DNA from: Nevskiaceae bacterium
Lineage (GTDB): Bacteria > Pseudomonadota > Gammaproteobacteria > Steroidobacterales > Steroidobacteraceae
Assembly (NCBI GenBank): GCA_024234075.1
Contig: JACKOV010000003.1
Coordinates: 434,001 to 498,000 of the forward strand
Reading direction: 5' to 3'
DNA: 64,000 nucleotides
Numbering within the stretch: position 1 is the first letter of the stretch; every line of letters begins with the position of its first letter. Of this stretch, positions 26,378 through 37,150 are shown piece by piece. The notes under the pieces were generated by a model. That model saw only the letters and a list, made by a program, of their open reading frames with translations, did not search any database and was not told the origin of the DNA. A program made the position numbers and the translations under genes.

Positions 26378-27613
26378 ATGGCGAAGAAGCAGGACAGACA
26401 GTTGATCGTGGGCCTCGACATCGGTACGTCGAAGGTGGTCGCGCTGGTGGGCGAGATCGGCGCGGACCGCTCGGTCGAGGTCATCGGCATCGGTTCGCAG
26501 CCTTCCCGGGGGCTGCGCCGCGGGGTCGTGGTCAACATCGAATCGACCGTGCAGTCGATCCAGCGGGCGGTCGAGGAGGCCGAGCTGATGGCCGGCTGCG
26601 AGATCCATTCGGTGTTCGCCGGCATCGCCGGCAGCCACGTGCGCAGCCTGAATTCGCACGGCGTGGTCGCGATCCGCGACAAGGAGGTCAACGGCGCCGA
26701 CGTCGACCACGTGATCGACGCCGCCAAGGCGGTCGCGATTCCCGCCGACCAGAAGATCCTGCACGTCCTGCCGCAGGAATTCATCATCGACGGCCAGGAA
26801 GGCATTCCCGATCCGATCGGCATGTCCGGCGTGCGGCTCGAGGCCAAGGTGCACATCGTCACCGGCGCCGACAGCGCCGCGCAGAACATCGAGAAGTGCA
26901 TCCAGCGCTGCGGTCTGGTGGTCGACGACGTGGTGCTCGAGCAGCTGGCGTCGAGCTACGCGGTGCTGACCGAGGACGAAAAGGATCTCGGCGTCTGCCT
27001 GGTCGACATCGGCGGCGGCACCACCGACATCGCGGTGTTCTCGCATGGCGCGATCCGGCACACTGCAGTGATTCCGATCGCTGGCGATCAAGTCACGAAT
27101 GACATCGCGGTATCGATGCGCACGCCAACTCAGTGCGCAGAAGACATCAAGATCAGGTACGCTTGCGCGCTTTCGCAGCTTGCCAATCCCGATGAAAGTA
27201 TCGAAGTGCCGAGCGTCGGTGAACGCCCAGCCAGGCGACTCGCGCGACAGACGCTCGCCGAGATCGTCGAGCCCCGCTATGAAGAACTGTTCGGCCTCAT
27301 CCGCGAGGAGCTGCGCCGCAGTGGGTTCGAGGAAGTGATCGCCGCCGGCATCGTCCTCACCGGCGGCAGCGCCAAGATGGAAGGCGCGATCGAACTCGCC
27401 GAGGAGATCTTCCACGTGCCGGTGCGGCTCGGTTTGCCCGCAGGCGTCAAGGGCCTCTCCGACGTGACGGCCAACCCGATCCATTCGACCGGCGTCGGCC
27501 TGCTGCTGTATGCGCGCGATCACGCGCTGCCGCGCAATAGAGGTCGTTCCTTAGGTAACAACGCCAAGTCGATGATCGAACGGATGAAGCTATGGTTTCA
27601 AGGCAACCTTTGA
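26378..27613 (+). CDS. ftsA: Cell division protein FtsA
   Basis: Actin-like ATPase that tethers FtsZ filaments to the inner membrane. The 411 residues start at ATG 26378 (MAKKQDRQLIVGLDIGTSK, phosphate 1 motif). LVDIGGGTTDIAVF is the second phosphate loop, and TGGSAKMEG is the adenosine motif. The C-terminal amphipathic membrane-targeting helix is visible as IERMKLWFQGNL. GAGGGAG lies about 14 bases upstream, a long spacing. The open frame continues upstream into ftsQ but without family similarity. Confidence 0.96.
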   Translation: MAKKQDRQLIVGLDIGTSKVVALVGEIGADRSVEVIGIGSQPSRGLRRGVVVNIESTVQSIQRAVEEAELMAGCEIHSVFAGIAGSHVRSLNSHGVVAIRDKEVNGADVDHVIDAAKAVAIPADQKILHVLPQEFIIDGQEGIPDPIGMSGVRLEAKVHIVTGADSAAQNIEKCIQRCGLVVDDVVLEQLASSYAVLTEDEKDLGVCLVDIGGGTTDIAVFSHGAIRHTAVIPIAGDQVTNDIAVSMRTPTQCAEDIKIRYACALSQLANPDESIEVPSVGERPARRLARQTLAEIVEPRYEELFGLIREELRRSGFEEVIAAGIVLTGGSAKMEGAIELAEEIFHVPVRLGLPAGVKGLSDVTANPIHSTGVGLLLYARDHALPRNRGRSLGNNAKSMIERMKLWFQGNL

Positions 27614-27779
27614 CACGTCCGCCATTGGCGGGCGCGGGGGTCCGCATCGATCGGATCCCCATTGCGACGACGCTGATATCGAAGACTGACGACGACGACC
27701 GAGACGACGTTTCCGACCACCAATCGTTCCGAAGCTGACACTTCAAGACACCGACTCGAACGACTACAGGAGCCAAACG

Positions 27780-29000
27780 ATGTTCGAACTCATGGATGCA
27801 TACAGCCAGAGCGCCGTAATCAAGGTGCTCGGCGTCGGCGGCGGCGGCGGCAACGCCGTCTCCCACATGGTCACCAGCGGCATCGAGGGTGTGGAGTTCA
27901 TGTGCATCAATACCGATGCGCAGGCGCTCAAGCACTCCAAGGTCAAGACCGCGCTGCAGATCGGCGCCAACATCACCAAGGGGCTCGGCGCCGGCGCCGA
28001 CCCGGAGATCGGTCGCCAGGCCGCGCTCGAGGACCGCGATCGCATCATCGAGCTGATCGAGGGTTGCGACATGTTGTTCGTTACCGCCGGCATGGGCGGC
28101 GGCACTGGCACCGGCGCCGCGCCGATCGTTGCCCAGCTCGCCAAGGAGCTCGGCATCCTGACCGTCGCGGTCGTGACCCGGCCGTTCGAGATGGAAGGCG
28201 GCAAGCGCAGCCTGGTCGCCGAGCACGGCATGAGCGAGCTGGGCAAGCATGTCGACTCGCTGATCACCATCCCGAACCAGAAGCTGCTGACCGTGCTCGG
28301 TCCAAAGACCACGCTGCTCGATGCGTTCAAGAGCGCCAACCAGGTGCTGCAGGGCGCCGTCCAGGGCATCGCCGACCTGATCACCCGTCCGGGTCTGATC
28401 AACGTCGACTTCGCCGACGTGCGCACCGTCATGTCCGAGACCGGCATGGCGATGATGGGTTCGGGTATCGGCGTCGGCGAGAACCGCGCCAAGGTGGCCG
28501 CCGAGATGGCGGTCTCCTCGCCGCTGCTCGAGGACGTGGATCTGTCGGGCGCCCAGGGCATCCTGGTCAACGTCACCGCCGGCATGGACCTGGCGATCGG
28601 CGAATTCCAGGAAGTCGGTGCAATCGTCAAGCAGTTCGCCTCCGACGATGCCACCGTCGTGGTCGGCACGGTTATCGATCCGGAGATCAGCGACGAGCTG
28701 CGCGTCACCGTGGTGGCGACCGGCCTCGGCCGTCCGGCCACCGCGGCGATGCCGCGCGGCATGACGCCGGCGCAGAAGGCCGTTTCGACCGGCCTGCACG
28801 CCACCGGCCTGCAGGCGCCGCCGGCCGTCGAGCGGCCGCGCGTCGTCACGCGCCGCGCGCCGCTGGCCACCCCCAACTACGGGGATCTCGATCGGCCGGC
28901 CGTGCAGCGCAAGATGGCGGTCGGTGACGGCCTGAGGCCCGAGATGGACGGCGAGGATATCCTCGATATCCCAGCCTTTCTGCGCCGCCAGGCCGACTGA
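27780..29000 (+). CDS. ftsZ: Cell division GTPase FtsZ
   Basis: Tubulin homologue that forms the Z ring. The 406 residues contain KVLGVGGGGGNAV near 15, the GTP-binding signature GGGTGTG at 106-112, and the T7 loop NVDFADVRTVM. A Pro/Ala/Arg-rich linker spans about 325-385, and the conserved C-terminal peptide DILDIPAFLRRQ binds FtsA, ZipA and related partners. AGGAG at 27768-27772 lies seven bases before ATG. A 166-base leader separates it from ftsA, much longer than other gaps in the cluster, leaving room for a separate promoter. A hairpin terminator follows. Confidence 0.97.
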   Translation: MFELMDAYSQSAVIKVLGVGGGGGNAVSHMVTSGIEGVEFMCINTDAQALKHSKVKTALQIGANITKGLGAGADPEIGRQAALEDRDRIIELIEGCDMLFVTAGMGGGTGTGAAPIVAQLAKELGILTVAVVTRPFEMEGGKRSLVAEHGMSELGKHVDSLITIPNQKLLTVLGPKTTLLDAFKSANQVLQGAVQGIADLITRPGLINVDFADVRTVMSETGMAMMGSGIGVGENRAKVAAEMAVSSPLLEDVDLSGAQGILVNVTAGMDLAIGEFQEVGAIVKQFASDDATVVVGTVIDPEISDELRVTVVATGLGRPATAAMPRGMTPAQKAVSTGLHATGLQAPPAVERPRVVTRRAPLATPNYGDLDRPAVQRKMAVGDGLRPEMDGEDILDIPAFLRRQAD

Positions 29001-29016
29001 GCCGAGCGACAGTCAG

Positions 29017-29042
29017 CCCGGCGCTCGCGCCGGGTTGTTGTA
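29017..29042 (+). terminator. Intrinsic terminator after ftsZ
   Basis: CCCGGCG at 29017-29023 and CGCCGGG at 29028-29034 form a seven-base-pair stem with loop CTCG, followed by TTGTTGT. The position, 17 bases after the ftsZ stop, supports termination or attenuation before lpxC. Confidence 0.65.
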
Positions 29043-29137
29043 GAATCGACGTCCGGGCTCCCGGGCGGGCATCTTGGTCAGTGGGGTGCCCGCCCGCCGC
29101 TACCCCCCCTCATGGCGACGGCCGGGGATCCATTGGA

Positions 29138-30055
29138 ATGGTCGGACAACGCACGCTGAAGAACACGATCCGGGCAACCGGCGTCGGTCTGCACACCGGC
29201 AAGAAGGTGTTGATGACGCTGCGCCCTGCAGCGCCCGACACCGGCATCGTGTTTCGCCGGACCGATCTTCCCGAACCGGTCGATATTCCCGCTCACGCCG
29301 AGAATGTCGGCGACACCATGCTCGGCACCTCGCTGGTCAAGGGCGAAGTGCGGATCTCGACGGTTGAGCACTTGCTGTCGGCATTCGCCGGCCTCGGCAT
29401 CGACAACGCGATCGTCGAGGTCAGCGCCGCCGAGATCCCGATCATGGACGGCAGCGCCGGTCCGTTCGTCTTCCTGTTGCAGTCCGCGGGCATCGAGGAG
29501 CAGCGCACCCCGAAGCGCTTCATCCGTATCCGCAAGACCGTGCGGGTCGAGGACGGCGACAAGTGGGCGCAGTTCGATCCGTTCGATGGCTTCAAGGTCA
29601 ATTTCGAGATCGAGTTCAACCACCCGGTCTTCAAGCGCCGCTCACAGCGCGCCACCATGGACTTTTCCACGACCTCCTTCCTCAAGGAGATCAGCCGCGC
29701 CCGCACTTTCGGTTTCATGCGCGACCTCGAGACCCTGCGCGCCCGCAATCTCGCGCTCGGCGGCAACCTCGACAACGCGATCGTGCTCGACGAATCCGGC
29801 GTGATGAACGAGGATGGATTGCGCTACGAAGACGAGTTCGTCAAGCACAAGATCCTCGACGCGATCGGTGACCTCTACCTGCTCGGCTACAGCCTGATCG
29901 GTGAGTTCAGCGGCCACAAGTCCGGCCATGCGCTCAACAACCGGCTGCTGCGCACGCTGCTGGCCGACCGCAGTGCCTGGGAGGCCGTGGTCTTCGAAAA
30001 GCCGGAAGATACGCCGATTTCCTATCTGCGCACTCCGGCTGTCAGCGCCGCCTGA
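29138..30055 (+). CDS. lpxC: UDP-3-O-acyl-N-acetylglucosamine deacetylase LpxC
   Basis: Zinc enzyme for the committed step of lipid A synthesis. The 305 residues start at ATG 29138 (MVGQRTLKNTI), the standard N terminus; upstream in-frame ATG 29081 adds unrelated residues. Zinc ligands H78 (TVEHLLSAF), H237 and D241 (KHKILDAIGD) and the catalytic H264 (GHKSGHALNN) are all present, as is the MDGSAGPF loop. It follows ftsZ across 137 bases containing a terminator and a possible -10 (TAGAAT at 29041), so it likely has its own promoter. In relatives LpxC is controlled by FtsH proteolysis. Confidence 0.97.
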   Translation: MVGQRTLKNTIRATGVGLHTGKKVLMTLRPAAPDTGIVFRRTDLPEPVDIPAHAENVGDTMLGTSLVKGEVRISTVEHLLSAFAGLGIDNAIVEVSAAEIPIMDGSAGPFVFLLQSAGIEEQRTPKRFIRIRKTVRVEDGDKWAQFDPFDGFKVNFEIEFNHPVFKRRSQRATMDFSTTSFLKEISRARTFGFMRDLETLRARNLALGGNLDNAIVLDESGVMNEDGLRYEDEFVKHKILDAIGDLYLLGYSLIGEFSGHKSGHALNNRLLRTLLADRSAWEAVVFEKPEDTPISYLRTPAVSAA

Positions 30056-30175
30056 GGTCGACGCTGGAACTCCGGCAGCTCCGGCACGGCGCGGAGCTCA
30101 GTCCTTTCGGTCACCAGTTGCTGCCACGCGCCTTGAAGATCGTCGACGAGGCGCGGGTCGCGCGGGCCGAAGCGG
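30055..30175 (+). pseudogene. Possible fragment of a LysR-family regulator
   Basis: Read in the frame beginning at 30055, about 40 residues (LELRQLRHGAELSPFGHQLL then PRALKIVDEARVARAEAAG) resemble the wing and linker helix after the winged-helix DNA-binding domain of LysR regulators. No start codon, no helix-turn-helix and no effector domain accompany it, and the frame runs into the adjoining receptor remnant. Short similarity judged by eye; could be chance. Confidence 0.3.
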
Positions 30176-30179
30176 CAGG

Positions 30180-30469
30180 GCCTCGTACGACATCCGCGTC
30201 AGTGAAAACTGGACCCTGACGCCGGCGGTCAATGCCGTGCGCCAGTCGGACACGGAGGTCGCGGCAGCTACGTTGCCGGCTCGTTGCAGGAGTCGCACAC
30301 CCTGCTCAACGCCAGCCTCACGCTGTCCGGTGGCGCGAACGCCAACTGGAAGCTGATGGTCGACTGCGACAACTGTACCGACGAGGCCTACACCCAGGCG
30401 TCGATCTCGGGCTATTCGTTCCTGAATCCGCCGCGTACCTGGTCGGTGCGCGGCGGTTACTCATTCTGA
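30180..30469 (+). pseudogene. C-terminal remnant of a TonB-dependent outer-membrane receptor
   Basis: Two frames together read like the last strands of a TonB-dependent receptor barrel: SYDIRVSENWTLTPAVNAV in one frame, then after a frameshift near 30255 GSYVAGSLQESHTLLNASLT, DNCTDEAYTQAS and NPPRTWSVRGGYSF ending at a TGA. The terminal phenylalanine and the NxTDExY and NPPRTW patterns are typical. Only about 95 of the usual 700 or more residues remain, with no signal or plug domain, so this is a relic. Confidence 0.62.
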
Positions 30470-30490
30470 CCGACCTCGCGAGCTGCTCGC

Positions 30491-30516
30491 CCCCTCGTGT
30501 CAGTCGGCACGAGGGG
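30491..30516. terminator. Hairpin between the receptor remnant and dciA
   Basis: Perfect nine-base inverted repeat CCCCTCGTG / CACGAGGGG with an eight-base loop. It overlaps the dciA stop codon region and lies just after the remnant on the other strand, so it could act for both. No T-run follows on either strand, so termination is only suggested. Confidence 0.4.
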
Positions 30517-30877
30517 GGCTGCGCAGGCGTACGCTGACACGGGCCAGCGTCCCGCCTTCGAGCTCGCGCAGCGCCGGCAACCGCTCGGCCAGCGCATAGC
30601 GCAACCGCGCCGACCAGGCGGCTGTCGCCGCATGGACGGTCAGGGTGCCAGCATCGAAACTCGCGCCGGTGATGTGTTCGTGCAGCTCCGGCGGCAATAC
30701 CTCGTGCAAGCGGGCCAGCCACTTGCTTTGCTGCTCAGCGTGTTGTGCGGCTCCTTTAGACGTAATTCCAGCTTTTGCCAGCAAGTCTTTGACGATAAAT
30801 GGCCCGCGTTGACCATAAGCGCGGGGCGTCTGCAAAGGCGGACGGAAATTCTTGTTTCGTGGCAATCGTTTGGGCAT
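30500..30877 (-). CDS. dciA: DciA-type helicase operator (DUF721)
   Basis: DciA loads or operates the DnaB replicative helicase in bacteria lacking DnaC/DnaI (family knowledge). The 125 residues have a basic N-terminal tail (MPKRLPRNKNF) and the DUF721 core with LLAKAGITSKGAAQHAEQ, LARLHEVLPPELHEHITGAS and LTVHAATAAWSARLRYALAE, the conserved DUF721 W-x-x-x-L/R-x pattern. It lies between lpxC and the M23 peptidase gene, its usual place in gammaproteobacteria, but on the opposite strand. Its start region abuts the riboswitch leader of the divergent gene. Confidence 0.85.
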   Translation of the reverse strand: MPKRLPRNKNFRPPLQTPRAYGQRGPFIVKDLLAKAGITSKGAAQHAEQQSKWLARLHEVLPPELHEHITGASFDAGTLTVHAATAAWSARLRYALAERLPALRELEGGTLARVSVRLRSPPRAD

Positions 30878-30887
30878 AGTTCGCCGC

Positions 30888-30976
30888 GCTGCATCAGGGC
30901 AAACCCGTCGAAAGGCGGGGACGCAAAGCCACCGGTCTACAGCGAGGAGCTATGACAGCGGGGTTACCGGCGAAGC
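30888..30976 (+). promoter_or_regulatory. Cyclic-di-GMP-I (GEMM-I) riboswitch
   Basis: The conserved aptamer elements occur in order: CAGGGCAAACC, helix CCCGTC (30904-30909) closed by a GAAA tetraloop on GGCGGG (30914-30919), then GGGACGCAAAGCC, CCGGTCTA, a second arm GTC...GAC with a CTA/TATG receptor-like internal loop, and AGCGGGGTTACCGG. The GAAA loop and receptor are the tertiary pair of this class. The G in the middle of GGG, which is changed in the cGAMP-binding subclass, is kept here, favouring cyclic-di-GMP. It lies in the leader of the M23 peptidase gene, whose start codon is about 215 bases downstream. Confidence 0.92.
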
Positions 30977-31190
30977 GCAAGCTTCGTATCGAGGCTTGCC
31001 AGGTCTTTCGGGTCGCGCCAGCGAGGGGTGCTTCCGGAAGCTCTCTGCATGGGTATTTCGTGCGACGCGTGATCGGGTCGTGCCGAAGCGGGTGGACATG
31101 GCATTCGACCAGGCTGAGCAATCCGATGACAAGCGGCGTGGCGGCCCGGCCGCCGCGTCTTCACGTATCCATCGTAGTGCGGAGCACGGT

Positions 31191-32111
31191 ATGAATCTGG
31201 TGCTGCTGTTCCGCCGTCGCGGCGAGCTTCGCAATCTTCATCTGTCACACCGTCTGCTGATCGGCGGCGCCTCCGGTGCGCTGCTGGTGCTGCTGACCAT
31301 GGCGTTCGTGGCGGGTATGCAGCTCGGTCAGCGCGCGCAGGGCCGCCTGCCGCAGTCGGTCGCCAGTGTGGGCGAGTGGACCCGCGCCCTCGGCGACCAG
31401 AAACAGCAGATCGGCGAGCTGCGGACGCAGCTGCAGGAGCGCATCGACGCCCTCGCGGCGCGCATGGGGCAGGTGAACGCCCATGTGATCCGTCTCGATG
31501 CACTTGGCAAACGCTTGACGCAGATGGCCAACATCGACGACCGCGAGTTCGATTTCGATACTGCACCCTCAACCGGTGGCCCGGAGACCGAGGGTCTCGC
31601 GATGCAGGTGCCGGATTTGTCGCAGATGCTGGCCGCGCTCGAGGACCGCGTCGCGCTGCGAGATGCACAGCTGAGCGTGCTCGAGAACGTGATCCTGCAG
31701 CGCGAACTGCGCGAGCAGATCGTGCCGGGTGGCCGCCCGGTCAAGCGCGGCTTCATCTCCTCCTATTACGGTGAGCGCCAGGATCCGTTCACCGGTCACC
31801 AGGCGTTCCACAAGGGCCTGGATTTCGCCGGTTCCGCCGGTGCCGAAGTGATCGCAGTGGCCGCCGGCATCGTCACCTCCGTCGGCCTGCGTTCGGGCTT
31901 CGGCCATATCGTCGAGGTCAACCACGGCGATGGCCTGGTGACCCGCTACGCCCACAACAGCGCGGCCATCGTCAAGGTCGGCGACAAGGTGCAGCGCGGC
32001 CAGACGCTGGCCTTGATGGGCTCGACCGGTCGTTCCACCGGGCCGCACGTGCACTTCGAGGTGCTGCGTAACGGTCGGCCGGTCAATCCGCTGTCGTTCA
32101 TCGGGCAGTAG
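31191..32111 (+). CDS. M23 family peptidoglycan endopeptidase, membrane-anchored
   Basis: Probable DD-endopeptidase that cuts peptidoglycan cross-links on the periplasmic face. The 306 residues contain one transmembrane segment at about 24-44, a coiled-coil region at about 62-165 (LGDQKQQIGELRTQLQERID) and a C-terminal LytM/M23 domain. Zinc ligands are in HKGLDFAGS (H and D) and HVHFEVL. A LAHNSAAIVKVG-like lysostaphin strand reads RYAHNSAAIVKVGDKV. ATG 31191 has GGAG six bases upstream; the frame is open for 113 more codons through the riboswitch leader, which is not coding. Expression should respond to cyclic-di-GMP through the leader. Confidence 0.93.
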   Translation: MNLVLLFRRRGELRNLHLSHRLLIGGASGALLVLLTMAFVAGMQLGQRAQGRLPQSVASVGEWTRALGDQKQQIGELRTQLQERIDALAARMGQVNAHVIRLDALGKRLTQMANIDDREFDFDTAPSTGGPETEGLAMQVPDLSQMLAALEDRVALRDAQLSVLENVILQRELREQIVPGGRPVKRGFISSYYGERQDPFTGHQAFHKGLDFAGSAGAEVIAVAAGIVTSVGLRSGFGHIVEVNHGDGLVTRYAHNSAAIVKVGDKVQRGQTLALMGSTGRSTGPHVHFEVLRNGRPVNPLSFIGQ

Positions 32112-32266
32112 CCGGATTTTTTTGGAGGCGCCGCCGCTACCGAGGCGAGCGGCGCGATGCCTGGGCTCCTCTGCCGCGCGCCTGGCGTCGCCCGTGCATG
32201 CCCTTGCATCCCACCCAATCGCCCTCATACCTGAGCGAACGATTTCGCGATCTCGGCCTCTATTCG

Positions 32267-32272
32267 TACAAT
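32267..32272 (+). promoter_or_regulatory. Candidate -10 element for secA
   Basis: TACAAT in the 229-base gap before secA, 68 bases upstream of its GTG. The -35 region is poor. The gap also holds a short T-run after the M23 stop but no hairpin I can support, and no secM-like reading frame. Confidence 0.3.
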
Positions 32273-32340
32273 ACGGGGCTCGATTGCCCGTTCTCAACGT
32301 AAGCGCTTGATTGCGCTGACAATTTCTAGAAGGCCTCGCT

Positions 32341-35133
<2,793 letters not shown>

Positions 35134-35140
35134 CCGGAGC

Positions 35141-35596
35141 GTGCGTATCCGGGTCGTCGCCGGTGCTCTGTTCGATGCCTGCGGACGAGTACTGATTGCG
35201 CAGCGCCCGGCCGGCAAGCATCTTGCCGGTCGTTGGGAGTTCCCCGGCGGCAAGATCGGCGAGGGCGAGTCATCCACGGCGGCGCTGGTCCGCGAGCTGC
35301 GCGAGGAGCTCGATGTCGAGGTCGAAGCGGGCGATTGCCGGTATCTGATGACGCTGGCCCATGCCTACCCCGATCGGGAAGTCGAGCTGCAGCTGTATGT
35401 CGTCGCCGGCTGGCGCGGCACAATCCGCGCACTCGACGGGCAGGGGCTGAAGTGGGTCGAGCTGCCGGCGCTCGATGCCGAGGATATCCTCGAGGCGGAC
35501 CGGCCCTTCGTCGCGGCCCTGCAGCGGCACGGCCCATTCACGACGATAATCGATTGCGCAGCCGCCCCAGGTGCAGCTGCCCCAGCTGGAGTCTGA
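35141..35596 (+). CDS. mutT: 8-oxo-dGTP diphosphatase MutT
   Basis: Nudix hydrolase that cleans oxidised guanine nucleotides and prevents A:T to C:G transversions. The 151 residues carry VVAGALFDACGRVLIAQRP, WEFPGGKIG, and the Nudix box GGKIGEGESSTAALVRELRE followed by ELDV. GTG 35141 is the first start before the VRIRVVAGAL strand. The C-terminal 20 residues (AAAPGAAAPAGV) look unstructured, and the fused thiamine-phosphate synthase-like domain of some relatives is absent. Close linkage to secA is the conserved gammaproteobacterial order. Confidence 0.93.
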   Translation: MRIRVVAGALFDACGRVLIAQRPAGKHLAGRWEFPGGKIGEGESSTAALVRELREELDVEVEAGDCRYLMTLAHAYPDREVELQLYVVAGWRGTIRALDGQGLKWVELPALDAEDILEADRPFVAALQRHGPFTTIIDCAAAPGAAAPAGV

Positions 35597-35600
35597 AACC

Positions 35601-37076
35601 ATGGCCACATCCCTGCAGCATCCTCCCGCCACCTCCGCATTCAGCGGCGAACACTTTGCGGTACGCAATCCGCGCGACGGGCAGGTCGACTACCACTTCA
35701 CCGCCCCGAGCCGCAGCGAGCTCGAGGACATCGCCGCTGGTCTGCGTCGCGCGCAGGTCGCCTGGCGCGAGGCGTCGCTGCAGCACCGGATCGACGTGCT
35801 GCGCCGCTGGCGCGAGGAGTTCGCCAAGCGTCAGGGTGAGATCGCCGCGGCGCTGGCGGTCGACACCGGCCGCTATCTGATCGCCACCGCCGAAGCGGGC
35901 TCGGTGCTCGGCATGATCGACCGCTGGACTGCGCTGGTGCCGAAGCTCGCGCAGGAGGAGGCTTTCCCTTCCGCACAGCAGCCGACGATCAGCTACTGCT
36001 CGCAGTACGTGCCGTATTCGCTGGTCGGCGTCATCTCGCCGTGGAATTTCCCGGTGTCGCTGTGTTTCATCGATGCGATTCCGGCCTTGCTGGCCGGTTG
36101 CGCGGTGCTGGTCAAGCCGAGCGAAGTCACGCCGCGCTTCGTCGAGCCGGCCCGCCGTGCGATCGAGGCGGTGCCGGAGCTGGCCGCGGTGTTCCAGATC
36201 CACCCGGGCGGGCGCGAGGCCGGCGAATCGCTGGTCGCGCTGTCGGACGTGGTCTGCTTCACCGGCAGCGTCGCCACCGGTCGCCGGGTCGCGGAGAACG
36301 CCGCGAGCCATTTCATCCCCGCGTTTCTCGAACTCGGCGGCAACGATCCGATGATCGTGACCGCCAGTGCCGATCTCGAGCGTGCCACCGACGTCGCGCT
36401 GCGCGCCACCTGCCTCGCGACCGGCCAGGCGTGCCAGTCGCTGGAGCGCATCTACGTGCACCGCAGCCTCTACGATCGCTTCGTCGCACGGCTGGTCGAG
36501 AAGGCGGCGAAAGTCGAGCCGAACTGGCCTGACATCCACGCCGGTACGATCGGTCCGTTCATTTTCGGCAAGCAGGCCGAGACCGTCGCGGCACAGCTCG
36601 CCGATGCGCGGGCCAAGGGTGCGCGCATCCTCACTGGCGGCGAGATCGAAGATCACGGCGGCAAATGGCTGCGCCCGACCGTGGTCGTCGACGTGAACCA
36701 CGGCATGCAGATCATGTCCGAGGAAACCTTCGGGCCGGTGATCCCGGTGATGCCCTTCGACAGCGTCGACGAGGCTGTCGCGCTCGCCAACGAGGGCGTC
36801 TACGGCCTCTCGGCCGCGGTGTTCGCCGGCACGCTCGAAGAAGCCGAGGCGATCGGCCGGCGCATCGACGCCGGCGGCATCAGCCTCAACGACGGCTCGC
36901 TGACCGCCAACTGCCACGAGGCCGAGAAGCACTCCTTCAAGCTCTCCGGGATGGGCGGCTCGCGCATGGGGCCCGCCGGTTATCTGCGCTTTTTCCGCCG
37001 CAAGGTGTTGATCCGCCAGTCGGGCGCACCGCCGACCATCGAGTCCATCGCCGAGCGCAACGCGCGCCCGGCCTGA
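35601..37076 (+). CDS. NAD(P)-dependent aldehyde dehydrogenase
   Basis: Oxidises an aldehyde of unknown identity to its acid. The 491 residues match the ALDH family: VGVISPWNFPVSLC (N of the oxyanion hole), VLVKPSEVTP, FTGSVATGRRVAE, catalytic-site glutamate in FLELGGNDP, catalytic cysteine in GQACQSLERI, and MSEETFGPVIPVMPF. The substrate cannot be read from the sequence. ATG 35601 follows GGAG with nine bases between; it starts four bases after mutT, so it may share the secA-mutT transcript. It is the first gene of the accessory block. Confidence 0.92.
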   Translation: MATSLQHPPATSAFSGEHFAVRNPRDGQVDYHFTAPSRSELEDIAAGLRRAQVAWREASLQHRIDVLRRWREEFAKRQGEIAAALAVDTGRYLIATAEAGSVLGMIDRWTALVPKLAQEEAFPSAQQPTISYCSQYVPYSLVGVISPWNFPVSLCFIDAIPALLAGCAVLVKPSEVTPRFVEPARRAIEAVPELAAVFQIHPGGREAGESLVALSDVVCFTGSVATGRRVAENAASHFIPAFLELGGNDPMIVTASADLERATDVALRATCLATGQACQSLERIYVHRSLYDRFVARLVEKAAKVEPNWPDIHAGTIGPFIFGKQAETVAAQLADARAKGARILTGGEIEDHGGKWLRPTVVVDVNHGMQIMSEETFGPVIPVMPFDSVDEAVALANEGVYGLSAAVFAGTLEEAEAIGRRIDAGGISLNDGSLTANCHEAEKHSFKLSGMGGSRMGPAGYLRFFRRKVLIRQSGAPPTIESIAERNARPA

Positions 37077-37150
37077 CGGGCGCGGCGGCGCGGCTGCTGC
37101 CGGCTGATCCTCGAGCACTCCAAGATTCACGACAACCAAAGGACCACACC

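Noticed and set aside
30852..31190. N-terminal extension of the M23 peptidase (open frame upstream of 31191)
   Set aside because: This stretch contains the cyclic-di-GMP aptamer, its translation has no family similarity, and ATG 31191 has a good ribosome-binding site just before the membrane anchor.
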